From the NCBI GenBank assembly GCA_038501625.1, contig JAZAYU010001126.1, forward strand, positions 19,155-83,154: DNA of 64,000 bases. The letters run 5' to 3'. The position numbers and the translations under genes are program-made. Below, in pieces: positions 1 through 12,665 of the stretch (the stretch's first letter is position 1; every line of letters begins with the position of its first letter). Source of the DNA: Corbicula japonica. Lineage: Eukaryota > Mollusca > Bivalvia > Venerida > Cyrenidae. The notes below the pieces were generated by a model that had not been told where the DNA came from, made no database searches, and worked only from the letters and a program-made list of their open reading frames with translations.

Positions 1-477
1 TGGAAAGCTAAAATAATTTAGCAGACGCAAACGAAAACTTCCGTAAGCCGAGCTCTAGTTTTTAAGTGGAACCAGCGCTTTTCAAAGATCAGGAGAGACA
101 TTAAAAATATTCCTGGGGTAAGGAAAAAAATCAAAAAAATCGGCGTTATGGCAGTGACGTCAAGCCGGCAAATGAGGCGGAGAAAAGTCTAACTATTGTG
201 GCGCTTTTCGAGCTATTCTAGACTGGATGAGGTACCGAGCAACGGATATTGCCGATCAAATTACATTTTTAAAGTTTTGTTAATAATTAATTGACAAATT
301 CGTTTTTCATAAAATGTTTTTGTTTGGTATTTGAATCATTAAGAAGTCATAAATTATCAAATAAGAATAATAAGTTATTTATTTTAATTACACTTGAGTA
401 AACAGCTACAGAGACTGTGTCCACAATGCAAAGACTTGTTATAACAAATACTAATTTGTAATGAATTATTTTTACAG

Positions 478-683
478 GTACATGCCCGTCGCTTAAGAAC
501 CGCGATACTGTGGGTATTGCATTTCCGGTCGTTTCGTTGGCGGTAGGTGCGAGCAGAGACCAATTTCTTGATCGCCTCATAACCACTTGTAAGACTTTGA
601 CCAGCAATGAAATCCTGCTATGTTCGATCAATGGTTCCCAGGCATTGCATTCCGGTTACGGGGTCTATTTAAAGAAACTTTGA
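478..683 (+). CDS. Candidate terminal coding exon, unknown protein
   Basis: After an acceptor-like TTTTTACAG (469-477) a frame stays open for 67 codons to TGA at 681. It reads TCPSLKNRDTVGIAFPVVSL, AVGASRDQFLDRLITTCKTL, then NEILLCSINGSQALHSGYGV. Its GC content is clearly above the surrounding AT-rich DNA, and its codons look natural. I do not recognise the family. No upstream exon can be seen in the 470 bases available, and it may be a relic. Confidence 0.35.
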
Positions 684-3600
684 ATATACGCCGCATCGCT
701 AACGCTGCGTCCGTGAATAAACGTCGTTGACGTTGAGAGATCTAATTTGACGTGCGCCGGATAGCGCTTAGTGTATGATTTTAATTGTTCATAGTTTTTT
801 ACGTGATGTTGTATTTTGCTGATATTTTGTAAAAATATGCTGGACATATTCCGATTAAAGCTTCTGTAATTTTATTTGTAGTATTTTGAATAATATAAAA
901 ACTATAACAAAAGTCTACGTTATTTTGGATCATCCTTCGTATACCGCAGTTTATCATACTCATGTTAAGTTTATCTGCCTCAAAACACTACATTCTGACT
1001 TCAGCTTTTACATATATACTCTCTTTTCCTTTCTTCTTTTTCGGTGTATGACGGGGCTGTGTTTTCTGAGTGTGGCTCGCCATGATACGCATAGTTGCCT
1101 TTTTATGTTTTATAAGCATTTGTTCGCCAGATATTTGCACACACTATCGACAATGTATGTTTACTGTATTTACTTATCAGTAACCTATGTTATCTATCTA
1201 GGATCGATTTATTAAGGAAATTATTTAAGGATGATTAATATTTTCCTGAAACATAAATTTAATAAATAAATTTTCACTAAATTAAATAAAATATTATAAA
1301 ATAGATGAAAAGGGAACTTTGAAGACCCTCAACCACGACAAATATGAAAATATTGCAGGCTCGGTTTGATTGAGCCTGTTCGTGGGCAGTAATGGATATG
1401 TCTTTTACTGCCCACGCCGCCTAGCCCCGGCTTGAGCGCAACTCAATATTAACACCAATCAACAGTACAATTTTGATCCATCCCAAACGATGGTATGCTT
1501 AATAAGAAATATCTTTAAAAAAGATAAACGGCGTAGATTGTACATGAAACGATACAGTTTGTAGCTGGTATTATTCACTTCATCTTGATTTACGTGTAAA
1601 TTAAATAATTTCAGTGTGAATCCTTCACAGTGACTTTTTATTTAAATTATTTAGATTTATATGTAAAATTACATCCCACACAAATTAAATTATGTCTTAG
1701 GAACAGATCAATAGATTTTAATATTGTTTATAAATGTGAATCTAATAATTATAACAAAAAACCCAGATTTTTATAGGTCTTTGCTTATAAATACCTTTAA
1801 CATAAAAAACAAGTTAGTAGAGGATGTATTAATTACCAAGATAACAGAGAAATTCAGTAAGATCTTAAGACTTATTGTGAGAAATAAACAATAATAAAGA
1901 GTTATAAGTGTTTTCTTCAAAACTTTAAGAGAAATTCATAGGAACATGAAACAATTCTAGAATATACCACTCTGAGAAAGCTGTATGCTTTAACTGCAAT
2001 CTGATAAAAATCATCTACTGAAAACCGTTACGCTAACATGTTCTTAGATCTGACTTGAGTGCAAAAGCGGACTCGGAGTTTTTTCGCGTAACATATTACA
2101 CGTAGTTGCCAGATTTAAGACAAGTAAGCACACTGTACAATCCTCACTCGCGATAAAGATATTTTATATAAGAAACGTATTGTAAAAGTCCTTGGTTGTT
2201 TTTATTCTTAAAACATAATGTATCAGATGATTCATCAATTGCTGAAAGAATAAAATATATTTAGTGAAGACTTAAAGACTTAAATAGCGAACTCATTGTT
2301 CATGTATATCGCGTAGCATATTATATACAGCTGCCCGTTTTAAGAGACGGATAAACATTTTAATTACTGAAAGAGCTGGGATAAATTTCCATTTACTAAA
2401 ATCTCACAAACATAACAATAATTCAAGCTAGCAGATTTTATTACTTCAATTTTAAGCTTTACAGTGAAAGTGTAACATCGATTTCTTTCTAAAGCCATTT
2501 CCACTTACTTTCACTTTTATTTTGTATAGGTTGATATAAAAGAGTGACTGTATTGTTGTTGACAAATAATCCTAGCCAATGACGAGTACTGTAGTGTGCC
2601 TCATTTCAAAATCTTTCAACACAAGAATATAGCAAAGATCTAAACGTCACAGTAATAATCGTTTCAAACAGTGTAAACTTATTGTTTAAAAATCCCACTA
2701 GATACCTTTTCACCCTGCTAGATGCCTCTCTGGCGGAAATAGCTACCAATCGAAATAGTTTATTTAATTTTCCCGCTGCATAACAATAAAATACCAGTAT
2801 TATTTACAACACTTCATTGGTTAATAAATTAGGTCAAAAGTGAGCTTAGACAGCTACGCCGAAAAAAGTACAGTTTACTAATATTTTAAAACTATGCTTA
2901 CGTTTGTTTTCCTTCCTATAAACAATCCATGAATTGGAATTACAAATACAAAAACAACAGTTGCACAGTTGGGTAAATATATATCATTTTATGTACTCTT
3001 CACAATATACTGAAACAATTTATGTGAAAAGTAGTTATCTTTTCATCAAAAATACAACTCGGGTAGGTCCCATTATGTTTTATCTTCTTCCGCATTATAA
3101 CCTAGCCATATGTTGATGATTGAATGGATAAAAAAGACTTTTTAAAATCATTTTAGTTACTGTTTATCTTTGAGGTAATGTTGTTTTGGTTTTTTTTGTT
3201 TATTGCTGTTGGTGTTGTTGTTGTTGTTGTTGTTTTGGGGATAATAAAAAACTGTAGAACCGTAAACGTAGACGTGCTAGAAGCGACAGAGATTTTATTT
3301 ATAATAAAGCTCTAAAAAACGAAAGACTGCGATGATTTCAAAATATTTAATAAATTTACCTAAATCAGTTAGATTGAATTGGATAACAATAAATTGACAT
3401 AAGTTTGACATAACTTTATTGCAACACGAAATAAAAACATACTTCATTTGTTTATATGATTCTGTCTATCATGTTTGCACTTTTCTGTATTAATTGTAAC
3501 GGTTAAACGAAATTTTATTTTTAATACTTTAACCCAAGGTTATAGAAAATTCTACATCACAAGAGCTTTAGGTAAAATTACGCAATATACTCATGAAAGA

Positions 3601-5403
3601 TCAGTATTCTTTACTTTATAAAGATGTTTAGTTTGCAGTACAGGTATGTAGAACATCAAAATAACAGCTGTATACCATCCAAAAACCAAAAATTGATTTC
3701 TGTATTTTCAATAAAGACATTGGCGCGATAAAATAATTTCGACAACGGAATAATGTTTTATCTAGGGGATACTATCTTGTTATCATGTATTGGGTACATA
3801 TTGGAGATACAATGTACAGTCAGTTGAAAAGAAATGAATTGATAACGAGTCTTTTTATAAGGTAGTGCTTTATACGACTTTATTTCCTCCAAGTTAATGA
3901 AGAGTTACATATAACATTATTATACAGCAGATGTAATGAAACAAGGTGAACTTAATGAAATAAAGTGAAATAAATAAGAATTATATATAAGCATGTATAC
4001 AATCGCTCAAGTAAAAGGCCTTAGAGTTATATTATAAGTCCATGTTTATATAAGGCTAAACTTAAATTCACAATAGGTATACTTAAAGCGATTACACAAC
4101 ATCATAGGTATAATGTCCTTCTTAATGTAAAAGTTCCCGCGACAACGAAAAGGGACTTTGAATACAGGACTATCACCAAAATTTTCAGATATGAATCAAC
4201 ATTGTACATTTGAATTGTACAACGCTATTGTGTGTCGTAAAAAATATGCACCAATGCTCAGGAAATCAGCATACTTTTCTAGAGAAACAAGTTCTATGAG
4301 TCCATCGTCGGAGAGTTCAATCTTTTAATAAAATTAAATATATAATGTCTATAATTCCAATAAATGGTATCACATATTTAGTAAGTGATATCACAAATTA
4401 ACAGTTAAAGGATGATATCACATTTCTAATTAAGCAATGTCACCTTATCTATTCTGTGAAATTATATGTGCTCCTGACTGTCTAATGCCCCATACTCTTT
4501 AGAAATTGGTTTACTAGCACACACATAATAGATATGGTCTAACTGAGAGAGTCACGATTGCTTTGTATAAACTGTTAAAAACAAATATAAAATTATAACT
4601 GATTTTTATATAAAAATAAATATCGAATGAATAGGAAACTGATATTACTTCTAAATAATTAACATTAATGAGCAGCAAGATTTTCAGTTTCAAACATTTG
4701 CAAGATACTGGTTATGAATAAGATTAACGAATAACTCAAGAAATAAGTTGCTGGTGCAAAGAAGTACCGGACGTTATTATTTTGTATGCTGTTACAATTT
4801 AAAAATGATATGTTTCCAACGTGTTTCTTTGTAAATATAAAATATTAGGTAAAACAAAAACAAAAGGTGCCTGTATACAATTCAATATTTATTGAATAAT
4901 CATAAGATTATTGACTAAAATCCCTGATTTAATCATTACAATCTCGACTTCCCAACCATCTATAAAAAAGAACAATTACTCAAGCTCTAAAATAACTTGC
5001 GCTTACATCAAAACACGTTATGGTAGCAGATACTACACATATATTTAAAAGGTACTGAGGAAAATCATTGTATTTGAAAGCTAAAAAACTACATTTTTAG
5101 TTTAGAACATACAAACTATCATACAGGTGTGTCACCTGTTGACCTATGTTAACGAATACAAGCGTCGCTGTTAAGTAATGCGTGCGCAGTAGCTGTACGG
5201 CACATTCCTCTTAAAAACTAATTATTTCGGTTATTTGGTGATTTCTGAACGAGGTTATTTTTTTTACGATCATTTATTAATGTGAATATTATCTTTAACT
5301 ATAATACAAAACAAAAGTTCTAAGTGAAGACTTAATAAATGTTGATTTCCCAAAATATTTGATTTGATTTTTCAAAATATTGTAAATATCAATGAAACAT
5401 TAC
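684..5403. other. No gene recognised; AT-rich DNA
   Basis: Apart from the repeat at 1304-1500 and a short GTT run at 3209-3233, I see only AT-rich noncoding sequence. 886-1010 is weakly similar to 22013-22145 (CATACTCATGTT.AGTTTATC), a possible dispersed repeat. Confidence 0.5.
1304..1500 (+). repeat. Three-hairpin interspersed repeat, copy A
   Basis: GATGAAAAGGGAACTTTGAA opens the unit. Three short inverted repeats follow: AGGCTC..GAGCCT, GGGCAGTAA..TTACTGCCC and TTGAG..CTCAA, then ACAGTACAATTTTGATCC. The right end is unclear. Confidence 0.6.
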
Positions 5404-7045
5404 AATGCCTCTACCTAGGAGCAAACCCGCACCGTCACGTGGTCAACGACTAGCCCTGCAATTCCTGCAACGCAACCAGGAACCCCCCCCCCCCCCCCAA
5501 AGGTTGATCGGATACCCCTGATATACGTTACCATCACTGCATGACATTGGTATCGGGTTATTTTAACTGATAACAATACTTACTTTATGTACGGGCCCAG
5601 TAAACACCCGACGTCGGAACGACGTTCGATTTAGGTTGGACTTTGGTCACGACGTCGGCGACCTAAATCCAACGTCAGTCCGACGTCGAAAATTCGACGT
5701 CGTTTAGACGTCGGTAAATAACGTCGGATAGACGTCGGTTTTTGGTCAGATATTTGACTTCTTCACCCACTAGGAAAAATTATTTTCGAATAACTTTGTT
5801 TTCCAATTTTTCTATACATATGCATAAATTCAATTAAAAAAATACGAGAGAAAGAAATTTATTTCTAATTTTGCATGGTTTGTTGTTCAATGGAAGGGAT
5901 ATTATCGAAATCTATGCAATCGAATCTAAATGTAAACAATCCGCGCCATTTTGAACAAAGAACAAAGACAAACTCGCCAAACAAACACATAAGTGGAAAT
6001 TATTATTTTACATTTGGCAGAGAAGAAGGATTAAGCAAGTATGTTTTCTTTCATATTTGTTGATAAATTCTAGTTTTTGCTTTAATCTTGTTACTTAACT
6101 ACTTTTATGATACAGAGCTCATAAAACACATATGATTACTTTTAAAAGAGGGTTTAGAGATGAATTCAAATGCACATTTAATGTATTTTAAATAGTGTTA
6201 TTACACTGATAGTAATAAATGGAAGAGGGAAGAGGTTCGATTTCGGTCGGATTCTGGTCGGAATGTGGTTGTATTTTGGTCGGAACCCGACGTCAATTCG
6301 ACGTCGGGAAATGACGTCTAAAAAACTTTCATTTCCAACCAAAATCCAACGTTGATCCGACGTCGAGGTCCGACGTCAATCCAACGTCTTTTCGACGTCA
6401 AATGTTTCTTGGGGGGAGACTTTTACGGCCGCCACACTGCAAAAATAGCGTTACTGTGAATTTTACATGAAAATACCACTACCTGGTAGCAAACCCGCGC
6501 CGCAAAAGAGACAGCGCCTAGCCCTGCAATTCCTGTAACGCAATCAGCTGAGCTCACCGGGACAACCCCGAACAAAGATTGATCGGATAGCCCTGATATA
6601 CAATCACTGCATGACATCGGTATCTGGTTATTTTTACTGATAACAGTACTGACTATATGTATGGGGAGCATTTTTACAGCCGCCACACTGCACTAATAGC
6701 GCTACAGTTACTCTGAATTTCACATGATTATGTACGGGGAGACTTTTACGGCCGCCACACTGCACAAATAGCGTTACTGTGAATTTTAAATGAAAATACC
6801 ACTACCTGGTAGCAAACCCGCACCGCAAAAGAGACAGCGCCTAGCCCTGCAATTCCTGTAACGCAGCCAACTGAGCTAACCGGGACAACCCCCCAATAAA
6901 GTTTATTGGAAAGCCCTGATATACGTTACGTTAACTGCATGACATCGGTATCGGGTTATGTTTACTGATAACAGTACTGTCTATATGTACGGGGAGACTT
7001 TTTACCGCCGCCACACTGCACAAATAGCGATTCCGTGCTCTTCAA
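5404..7045 (-). repeat. Tandem tRNA-related SINE-like units, split by an insertion
   Basis: Three head-to-tail units of 250-320 bp (5404-5595 continuing at 6414; about 6460-6735; about 6736-7045). Each has, on the minus strand, a head with TTAGCTCA-like A box and GGTGCGGGTTTGCTACC as a degenerate B box, and a body containing GTGGCGGCCGTAAAAGTCTCC and CATGACATCGGTATC (plus strand). The first unit is split by the 5596-6413 element. Confidence 0.65.
5596..6413. mobile_element. GACGTC-rich inverted-repeat DNA element (818 bp)
   Basis: Imperfect terminal inverted repeats (CCCAGTAAACACCCGACGTCG against CCCAAGAAACATTTGACGTCG). About 150 bp at each end is packed with GACGTC/ACGTCGG motifs, and the centre is AT-rich. 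It interrupts a SINE unit exactly at TGTACGG/GGAGAC, which is intact in the neighbouring units, giving a short G-only duplication (about 2 bp). No transposase seen. Confidence 0.7.
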
Positions 7046-8118
7046 ATGATAAGGATTATTAGTATAATATTAACCCACACAAACAAATTTGAATATTCTG
7101 AGCAAAATTAAAAAAAAAACATGTTTATATCACTGGTTCACAGAAAGCAATTCTCAAGTAAATAATCATTGCACCCGCTGTCAGTTGTGATCATTTTCTC
7201 ATCTTTTTATCATCCAAACTTGATGTTAATCTAAAGATTTTGTGGTTATGCATCCTATTGCACTAGAAGTACTTCCTGTAGCTTTTTAATTGTCTTTTGG
7301 GCACGATGAGCTGACACACTCTTCTCTATTTTATCCATAATGTGTTAACATGGATGTCAAGGAGAAATTTCTATTTTCCTCACATTGGTTTGTGCCAAAA
7401 GTTTATGAGTGGGCTAGCAATTTGGGACAATGCAATTCTCTACGATAGATGTGTATCAGCCTTTCCAATAGAAAATGTAATTTTTTCTATAAGATAGACC
7501 GGTAATTCGGACACGTTTTTAATATTTAGACCAAATAAACGTGACTTTTGGAATAATTCGATATTGAAGTTAAGTTGATTTCTTTCAATTTAAGTTTTAG
7601 AGTTTTAATAAGTGGGCACTAATTAAACAAATGCAATTCTAAAATTTTCGAATTTATGTTCTTTTACGCAAATACTTAATACAAAAAAAATGCACAGTTT
7701 CCAAATAATTATAATTGTCTGATGATATTTAACATAATGTAAAACATCCTTTTAATTATGGTTATTTTTACTTTGAGATGTTGCACTTTGAAAATTGTGC
7801 ACTGATACTTTTCTAAAGAAGTTTGCATGCGATTGCACAAAGAAGGAATTGTGAAAGCAATTAAGAATCTTTGGATGTAAAGAAGACTTGCGGTTAGCTC
7901 GAAGGCGTTTATGAGAATGAATAAGTAAGGTTACTATGTATTCAAACAGAGGTTTAAACATGTTTGCATGTAAGCAATCGAGGAACAAATTAGTTTAGCG
8001 CGCATGTGTTCAATCGTTATTGTATACGAGTGATTAAAGAAGGCACTGAGACCTGCGCGCAGTGGTAAAGCATGTGCGAGATATGACCGTGTTTAAATAC
8101 GCGTGAGCGGGAACGAAA
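7046..8118. other. No gene recognised
   Basis: AT-rich, with stops in all frames. Nothing beyond short A runs. Confidence 0.5.
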
Positions 8119-8214
8119 ATGATGTTTGCTCGCAATGGTTCAAGAATGTTTAGAAAGAAGAATGCGAATGATGTATTCCCGCAATGGTTCAATAATGTTT
8201 AGAAAGAAGAATGC
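8119..8214 (+). repeat. Short direct repeat, 48-bp unit, 2 copies
   Basis: ATGATGT..TC.CGCAATGGTTCAA.AATG followed by TTTAGAAAGAAGAATGCG occurs twice in a row with three or four differences. Confidence 0.75.
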
Positions 8215-8444
8215 GCATAGGAGTCAATGTAAACGAGCAAAACTTTATGTGCGTCAAGATCATCTCTGCGAGGGGAGACCCTTAAGACCCTTAAGACCCA
8301 CTGGTCAATATAGCTAAATTAGAAAAAAAAATAACATTGTAAAGACATTGCGGTTGTGGTCAAATAAAAAAAATGTAATAACTCAAATATTCGTTATTTA
8401 AAATGAAATGATCCTTTCATATAGAAAAGTAATATATGCATATC

Positions 8445-8990
8445 TGGAATCGCCACACTCAAAAAACACAGCCTCCCCACAAAGCGAAAAAAAGAGAGGA
8501 AGAGAGAGAGCATGTTTTAAATAAGTATGTCAATTCAAATAGGACGCCACAAACAATTAACGAAGAAGAGAACCTTTGGGGATAGCGCCTTGGAACGGTC
8601 AGTGGCAAAACAAATTGCCACTGGGGGTTTAAACCAGGTTCTAGGGTGCACCAACCTCACACTTGCCTCAACAGGTTCTCGTATCACAAAACAAGTACTA
8701 GTTGTCTTGGTGAAATAACTCCAACCCCGCCATCGGCTCAACAATGTTGCATGCAAAAGCACACAAACATATAAAACATAAGAAGCTAATAGCATTGCAA
8801 AGCCAAAGGGTAGGTACTCAATGATCTTTCCGAAACCAGAGCTCCTGGAGTAAAATCAGCAAGAACACGATGACAGGGATAAAAGAAACGAATCGAGCTT
8901 CTAGGTTCTTTAAAAAAGATTTCACCATAAACCTTCATAAACTCTTAAACCCTTGCCACCGTCGTGCAACCAAAAAGTTAAGCATAATGA
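8445..8990 (-). mobile_element. Downstream part of the same retroelement
   Basis: This stretch follows the RT in the same reading direction. Its distal 275 bp (8445-8720) recurs at 14365-14640, including the shared strings AGGACGCCACAAACAATTAACG and TGCACCAACCTCACACTTGCC. The frame has several stops. Confidence 0.5.
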
Positions 8991-9962
8991 TCAACTCTAG
9001 ATGAGTTAATAACCAAGCCAGCAGAGCGCTGTAAAATATCATGTTGGTAACCTTTTTTTTAAATTTACAGATGGAAAGAAATAAACATTGCCTTTTAACT
9101 TCTTAAGTTTGTAAATTAAATTTCCATAAAACACCGGCTGTGAAATACCTTGTTGCAATAGTGATTTTAACCTGCATCTGTTTTTATAACTTAGATCTGG
9201 GTATCGGCTATAAAACTTGCATAGGTTTTCCTTAATTTGTGATACCGATAACCCTGTTTTAAAAGTTTTTCTGTAATGTACAGATTACGTTCATTGAAAT
9301 CTTTTACATCCTTGCAAGCTCTTGAAAAGCGAGCAAGCTGTGATATATAAATCTCGTAAGATGCTGCACGAGGAACATCGCCGTCTAAAAACGGAAAATT
9401 GCTATATTGAAATTACAGTCATCTCTTTTATCATATAATTGTGTAGTAATGTAACCATTTTCAATGGACAGATTTTAATTAGATCAAGAAAGTTTGCTTG
9501 CTTTTCTGAACTGTTCGCTTTGTTAAGCTGTAGTTCTTTCGGATTGATCTTATTAACCAGTGATGGAAAATGGTTATTATCTATATTTAATAAATCATCA
9601 AGGTATCTTGAGGTGTTATTAAAAGCTGTAATAATATCATCTTGATGTTCGGTAGAAAGAGATAATATAAAGTCACTTTCATAACAGTATAAAAACAGAT
9701 CAGCAACAATGGTGCACAATTAGTACCAATTGGAATTCCTATGACTTGTTTATAAATAGAGGTACCAAATCTCAAATAAATATTGTCCAATAAAAATGTA
9801 AGCGCCTGGATAAGGTCTTGACAGGTCCATGAAGTATAATTTTCATGAGAACCATCTGTAAAGAATGACCTATGTTCATTACGAGCGATACATGTTTTAT
9901 TTTCTCTAGCAAAAGCATTTTCAATGAGACTAGTTAGCTTGTCTTTTATAAAATTTTTGTTT
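8990..9962 (-). mobile_element. Reverse-transcriptase fragment of a non-LTR/Penelope-like retroelement
   Basis: Reading down the minus strand: KDKLTSLIENAFARENKT, ARNEHRSFFTDGSHENYTSW, LLDNIYLRFGTSIYKQVIGI, PIGTNCAP, then after a one-base frameshift VADLFLYCYESDF, NNTSRYLDDLLNIDNNHF, YISQLARFSRACKDVKDF, LLKQGYRYHKLRKTYASF. GIPxGTNCAP and YLDD are reverse-transcriptase motifs of a type common in invertebrate genomes; GT..AP spacing suggests Penelope-like elements, but I am unsure of the class. Stops and the frameshift show a dead copy. Confidence 0.72.
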
Positions 9963-10440
9963 TAAGTATCAGTTGATTTATTGAAGGTCTTTGTTAGGAA
10001 GTGATGTCATGGCCCATTGTATTTGTTGACAAGAGCCGGACATACTTTGATTTTAAAATTCTCATTTGTAAATGCTTTTTAGTTGTATTTTGTGAATAAT
10101 TACAACCTTGTAACGTTTTACAAAATATTACAAATCTGATTGGCTAACAAGTGTCACGTGACTGCGTTTCATTTCTCAATGAAGTCGTATCGGACTACTT
10201 TTGATAAATATTTATCATTGACTTGTTTATTTGCCCGGCCCAGCCATCATTCAAAGTCTACAACTCTACATACCTTATTTCACTCCCAATTAAACGAGCA
10301 CTAAATCAATAATGAAGAGGGAAATTTTAAGTCAGCAGTTACGTCACGATAGAGCATAACTCACTACGTCATATAGTAAGTTGTGACGTAATCGAACAAA
10401 TGTTTACATTTCTAAGCGCCATGATTGATTCTGTCAGATA

Positions 10441-10990
10441 AAGGATTTATGTTTGAAATATTTTAAAGAATTGGAGGATTAAATAAAAACAATAACAACA
10501 TTTGGACAAGACCCGAAGATGCTAGAAGTGTTTACCGTGGTATACGTATGTAACGACTAGAATTTGAGTGTTTCATTCTTATACCGCAGCAGGGAGCTTC
10601 GTTTTCACCAAAAATGTCGGGATAGGGTTTAAATTAGTAGTAAATGAGAAGGAATAATGCATGTGGATATATTGATCGGGACCGATTAACGGTATGTACA
10701 TTTTGTATTCGCAATGAGTTTTTATTCGCAATGAGTTTCTATGAATTTTCTTTCCATTTTGAAGATTTTATATTATTTTTATTTGTAAAAGTCATTGGAC
10801 TCAATAATTATTTTTAAAGGAAAAGTGTCACTGGAGTCAACAAATCAACATTTGTAAAAATATCGCGGTTTGAAATCGGCCATTTTGTAACGTAGAAATT
10901 TGAATCATCCAAGCCGATGGTATTACTCCGCGAAAAGTAAACCACATCTATCGTAAATAAAAAGTTTGTCAAAGGTTATAAATAAAATGT
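10441..10990 (+). repeat. Dispersed repeat, copy 1
   Basis: Shares order and strings (GCTAGAAGTGTTTA, TTTGAGTGTTTCAT, ATACCGCAGCAGGGAGCTTCG, GTAACGTA) with 48300-48620. Roughly 65-70% similar by eye; noncoding. Confidence 0.45.
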
Positions 10991-11009
10991 GATAGTAGGT
11001 TGTAATTAT

Positions 11010-11170
11010 AAGGATTGAATGTTATTTTCGTGCGTTTCATCGATGTATGAAATGTCAGTTGCCTTACATCTAATTTGTACATAAACACCTTCGGTGTTTA
11101 TGCAAATTAGATGTTCGGCAACTGACATTTCATACATCGATGAAACGCACGAAAATAACATTCAATCCTT
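11010..11170. repeat. Long near-perfect hairpin, arms about 80 bp, loop 3 bases
   Basis: Arm 11010-11089 is complementary to 11093-11170 with only about four differences (a 2-base gap and two changes). The loop is TTC between CACC and GGTG. Close to the ideal of a fold-back element or a recent palindromic duplication. Confidence 0.88.
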
Positions 11171-11324
11171 AAATAACGTGTTAGTGGGATTAACTTTGAT
11201 GTATTTAAATGTCAAACCTTCATTTTTCAGTTTTCACATAATAAAACGTATAAAACCATTTTTAGCTAGACTATTCGAAGAATAGGGGAGCTATCCTACT
11301 CGCCCCGGTGTCGGCGACGGCGTC

Positions 11325-11880
11325 CGTTAAGCAAAATATGCACTTTGGTCCATAACTTGAAAACTACTTATAATATCGGTCCATAACTTGAAAACTACTT
11401 ATAATATCAACTTGAAACTTGAAATATATATTCACCATCAAATTCTACATCATTACCAACAAGACCCATAACTCTGCTACAAATATTTTTCAAGTTATGC
11501 CCCCTTTTCACTTAAATTTTGCGTTAAGGAAAATATGCACTTTGGTCCATAACTTATAAACTATTTGAAATATCAACTTGAAACTTGGAATATATATTCA
11601 CCATCAAATTCTACATCATTACCAACAAGACCCATAACTCTGCTGTCAAAATATTTCAAGTTATGCCTCTTTTTTCTTATATTTTGTGTTAAGCAAAATA
11701 TGCATTTTGCCCATAACTTTAAAACTACTTGAGATATTGCCTTGAAACTTGAAATATATTTTCACCACCAAAATCTACATCATAACCAACAAGACCCATA
11801 ACCCTGCTTCCAATATTTTTCAAATTATGGCCCTTTTTCACTTACATTTAGTGTTAAGCAAAATGTACACTTGGCCCTTA
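11325..11880 (+). repeat. Tandem array, about 170-bp unit, 3 copies
   Basis: Unit marks: AAAATATGCACTTTGGTCCA, TTGAAACTTGAAATATATATTC, CCAACAAGACCCATAAC and TCAAGTTATG. Copies start near 11330, 11528 and 11696. Copy 1 holds an extra 30-bp internal duplication (11352-11410). Confidence 0.75.
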
Positions 11881-11884
11881 GCTT

Positions 11885-12665
11885 CGTTTTGAATGGAGGG
11901 ATTTCAAAATAAATTGGCTCAAATGTTTACCATGACAAGGCGGTGTGTCGCGTACAATACCCATGCCTGTAGGTCCAAGGTCAAGGTCACTGTTACTTAA
12001 AATAGAATTTTCTTGCAAAATCTTGTCCGCTCTGTTACTTTGTTATTTCTTATTGGATTTTTAAATAACTTGGTATAATTGTTCACCATATCAAGATGGT
12101 GTGTCAAGTAAATGCCCATGCCTGTAGGTCGAAGGTCAAGGTCACTGTTACTAAAAATGGAATTTTCTTGTCCAGGCTGTTTCTTTGTTATGAATGGAGG
12201 GATTTCAAAATAACTTTGCACAAATGTTCACCATGACAAGGCGGTGTATCCGCACAACACCCATGCCTGTAGATTTAAGATCAAGGTCACTGTTACTAAA
12301 AATAGCATTTTCTTGTCCAGGCTCTAACTTCGTTATGAATGGAGGGATTTCAAAATAACTTGACACAAATGTTCACCATGACAGGGCGGTGTGTCGCGTA
12401 CCATGCCCATGCCTGGAGGTCGAAGGTCAAGGTCACTGTTACTAAAAATAGAATTTTTTTGTCAGGGCTATAACTTTGTTTTGAATGGAGGGTTTTCAAA
12501 ATAACTTGGCACAAATGTTTACCATGACAAGGCGGTGTGTTGCGTACATTACCCATGCCTGTAAGTCCAAGGTCAAGGTCACAGTTACTAAATCTTGAAT
12601 TTACTTGTTCAGGCTATAACTCTTTTATGAATGAAGGAATTTCAAAATTACTTGGCACAAATGTT
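11885..12665 (+). repeat. Tandem array, about 145-160 bp unit, 5-6 copies
   Basis: Unit marks: ATGAATGGAGGGATTTCAAA, CACAAATGTTCACCATGACA, GGCGGTGTGTCGCG, CCCATGCCTGTAGGTC and AAGGTCAAGGTCACTGTTAC. Copies fall at about 11890, 12040, 12188, 12335, 12480 and 12628 (last partial). Confidence 0.8.

Noticed and set aside
347..631. Minus-strand 94-codon frame
   Set aside because: Opposite to the better supported plus-strand exon candidate at 478-683; no splice or family support.
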